Shown here: positions 7,301-7,825 of the stretch, piece by piece
How positions within the stretch are numbered: position 1 is the first letter of the stretch
How the letters are laid out: each line of letters opens with the position of its first letter
Source of the DNA: Methanosarcinales archaeon
GTDB taxonomy: Archaea > Halobacteriota > Syntropharchaeia > Alkanophagales > Methanospirareceae
Assembly (NCBI GenBank): GCA_003661125.1
Contig: QMVO01000070.1
Coordinates: forward strand, 1-7,825
DNA length: 7,825 bases
Direction of reading: 5' to 3'
Made by a program: the position numbers and the translations under genes
Notes under the pieces: model-generated
The model's database searches: none
Seen by the model: the letters and a program-made list of their open reading frames with translations, nothing else
Told to the model about the DNA's origin: nothing

Positions 7301-7825
7301 ACATCGAGTTCTTTCAATGCATCGACAGAGTCTTCATTGCTCCCAGCATGAAAGACAGATTGAAGGTTTATGAGTGCATCAATCCTGTTCACGAAGAATG
7401 CTTCAATGACTTCACTGCTCGATTTAGCACCCAATTCTTTATCACCCAGTCCATAGCAGAAAGCGGGAATTACATCAAACTCGTTTTCCAATTCACGAAT
7501 TAATGCATTCACGATCTCAAGGTCCCTGTTCGCCCAATATGTACGAAAGAAGAGAATGCCTACCTTGTGTTTATGCGAAGGTTTATACCATGCGAAATAG
7601 TCCTCTATGCTCTCGAAAGCAGTTTCGGCATCCGGATGATATAATCCCTGCCACATCGTTTCTTTTGGGTCATCGTATTTATAATCCAGACCTAAAACCT
7701 CCTTTCCGATGTATCTGAGCATATTCGTTATGTTCTCTGCTCCACCATATACGTGATAGGCATTTACTGTTGCAACAACCTCTAAGGAGACATTTGAAAG
7801 CGACCAGAATGAAGAATCATGCCCA
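4312..7825 (-). CDS. cobN: CobN-like cobaltochelatase large subunit (5' end outside window)
   Basis: This is the porphyrin/corrin-binding H-type subunit of an ATP-dependent metal chelatase, in archaea normally linked to cobalt insertion in cobamide synthesis with ChlI/ChlD-type AAA+ partners. The frame has no stop up to the right edge: 34 codons (SNVSLEVVATVNAYHVYGGA and following) precede the first Met at 7720-7722, so 1170 residues are visible and the true start lies outside. Counting from that Met: HNNPCASVEATVGSAAHLDA at 238-257, QPKRGCAGSRCDGQVCKILH at 375-394, PPPHQYLATYHYLE at 399-412, the metal-site motif HVGTHGNLEFLPGK at 422-435, NSDNPPEGTIAKRRSYATLI at 459-478, LPTGRNFYSLDPFKVPTRGA at 706-725, and CGCCCYFGTHGGLTNAAR at 940-957. 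The C-terminal helical part is complete. Magnesium chelatase BchH/ChlH relatives share this fold, so cobalt specificity is inferred from the archaeal setting and the adjacent BtuC-like permease. Overall length and motifs look intact. Confidence 0.92.
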   Translation of the reverse strand, partial: GHDSSFWSLSNVSLEVVATVNAYHVYGGAENITNMLRYIGKEVLGLDYKYDDPKETMWQGLYHPDAETAFESIEDYFAWYKPSHKHKVGILFFRTYWANRDLEIVNALIRELENEFDVIPAFCYGLGDKELGAKSSSEVIEAFFVNRIDALINLQSVFHAGSNEDSVDALKELDVPVFHPLMAYHRTEEEWRADSQGISSMEVGWSVAMPELEGLIEPIIIGVSRRDSDNETVFEWHTQIDERVKKVVNRVKKWIELKEKPKSERRVAFILHNNPCASVEATVGSAAHLDALESVARILKSMKDAGYSVEPPESGKELIENIMDHKAISEFRWTTVDEIVDKGGALALISKDDYEKWFDTLSQKVKERTCEAWGNPPGEEKNGVPAAMVYDGKIVVTGVKYGNAVVCTQPKRGCAGSRCDGQVCKILHDPEVPPPHQYLATYHYLENTFGADVIVHVGTHGNLEFLPGKSVALSESCYPDTAIGNLPHLYIYNSDNPPEGTIAKRRSYATLIDHMQTVMTESGLYGDLKELEDHIAEYNKTKTSDKVRAHALEHIIIDLIRKTKLSEEIRLDKRLENGDSLEKIIEIAHEAITRIYNTQIPDGMHIFGEVPEGDKKVEFINSILRHDSELRKLIFALLGQDIQPPDAGSEFLAWVDGIAKEFISAFLTEEHPLDAAKRILGDRFERKEAEKLYLLWEKVMDISARIEASDEQGSLLHGFDAGYIEPGPSGLITRGKLDILPTGRNFYSLDPFKVPTRGAWEIGKRLADGVIRKYEEENGKLPENIAMYWMASDIMWADGEQLAQIMHLIGVEPVWKDGRVKEYRIIPLEELGRPRIDVTIRVSGIIRDCFYNCIELLDEAIREVAMLAEPIEKNYLRKHASTLEKMRESIEEKGNEFARIFASKPGTYGNGVNLAVYASAWKEDTDLSDVFVHWNGYAYGKKNFGVEAHDNFVTQLKTVDLTFNKTVTDEYDLCGCCCYFGTHGGLTNAARVISGRDVCAYYGDTRDQDKIEVRSLADEVRRIVRTKLLNPKWIEGMKRHGYKGAGDISKRIGRVYGWEATTQEVDDRIFDEIARTFVLDAEMREFFEENNPWALEEIGRRLLEAYERGLWKADEEVIEGLKSAYLEMEGWIEEKMGEVKGDFQGGAIDVMTVEEWKEAVSVKKVGEEVE
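4317..4323 (-). promoter_or_regulatory. Ribosome binding site within the cobN 3' end
   Basis: The minus strand reads gaggtgg, 9 bases before the permease ATG at 4305-4307, and is embedded in the last codons of cobN. It decides in favour of the ATG over the upstream GTG at 4326-4328, although that GTG has a comparable aaggtggg stretch of its own a few bases further upstream. The arrangement suggests translational coupling with cobN. Confidence 0.55.

Noticed and set aside
7740..7825. Cobalamin riboswitch upstream of the chelatase gene
   Set aside because: The right end is still coding sequence of cobN, open to the edge, so no leader of this gene is in the window.

Overview
This window looks like a stretch of an archaeal genome, most likely a euryarchaeon related to methanogens or anaerobic methane oxidisers. 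The evidence is a short archaeal-type phenylalanyl-tRNA synthetase beta chain, a long CobN-type chelatase in its cysteine-rich archaeal version, a secreted cohesin-like domain, a HypE remnant, strong GGAGG or GGTGG ribosome binding sites and AT-rich TATA-like promoter sequence. Placement near ANME-1 (Methanophagales) is only a guess from this combination; no rRNA gene is present to settle it.

Every recognisable gene lies on the minus strand, so transcription runs from the right edge to the left. From right to left there is (1) a CobN-like cobaltochelatase large subunit covering about 3.5 kb, with its 5' end beyond the window; (2) a FecCD/BtuC-type ABC transporter permease that starts almost directly after it; (3) 24 bases further, a secreted cohesin-like protein cut off near the end of its domain; (4) fused to it out of frame, the last ~86 residues of the hydrogenase maturation protein HypE, ending in its typical PRIC tail; (5) an AT-rich promoter region; (6) a complete pheT; and (7) a small membrane-anchored protein gene that appears to be split by a one-base frameshift. 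The leftmost ~220 bases hold no convincing gene.

CobN and the permease probably form one transcription unit linking cobalt insertion into the corrin ring with uptake of a corrinoid, cobalt or iron-chelate compound. The ATPase and substrate-binding protein such a transporter needs are not in view. pheT is an independent housekeeping gene with its own promoter. The most notable feature is the junction near 2703-2715, where a truncated cohesin gene meets a truncated hypE. It is either a real deletion or recombination scar, or an assembly misjoin. No CRISPR array, insertion sequence, tRNA or rRNA was recognised.
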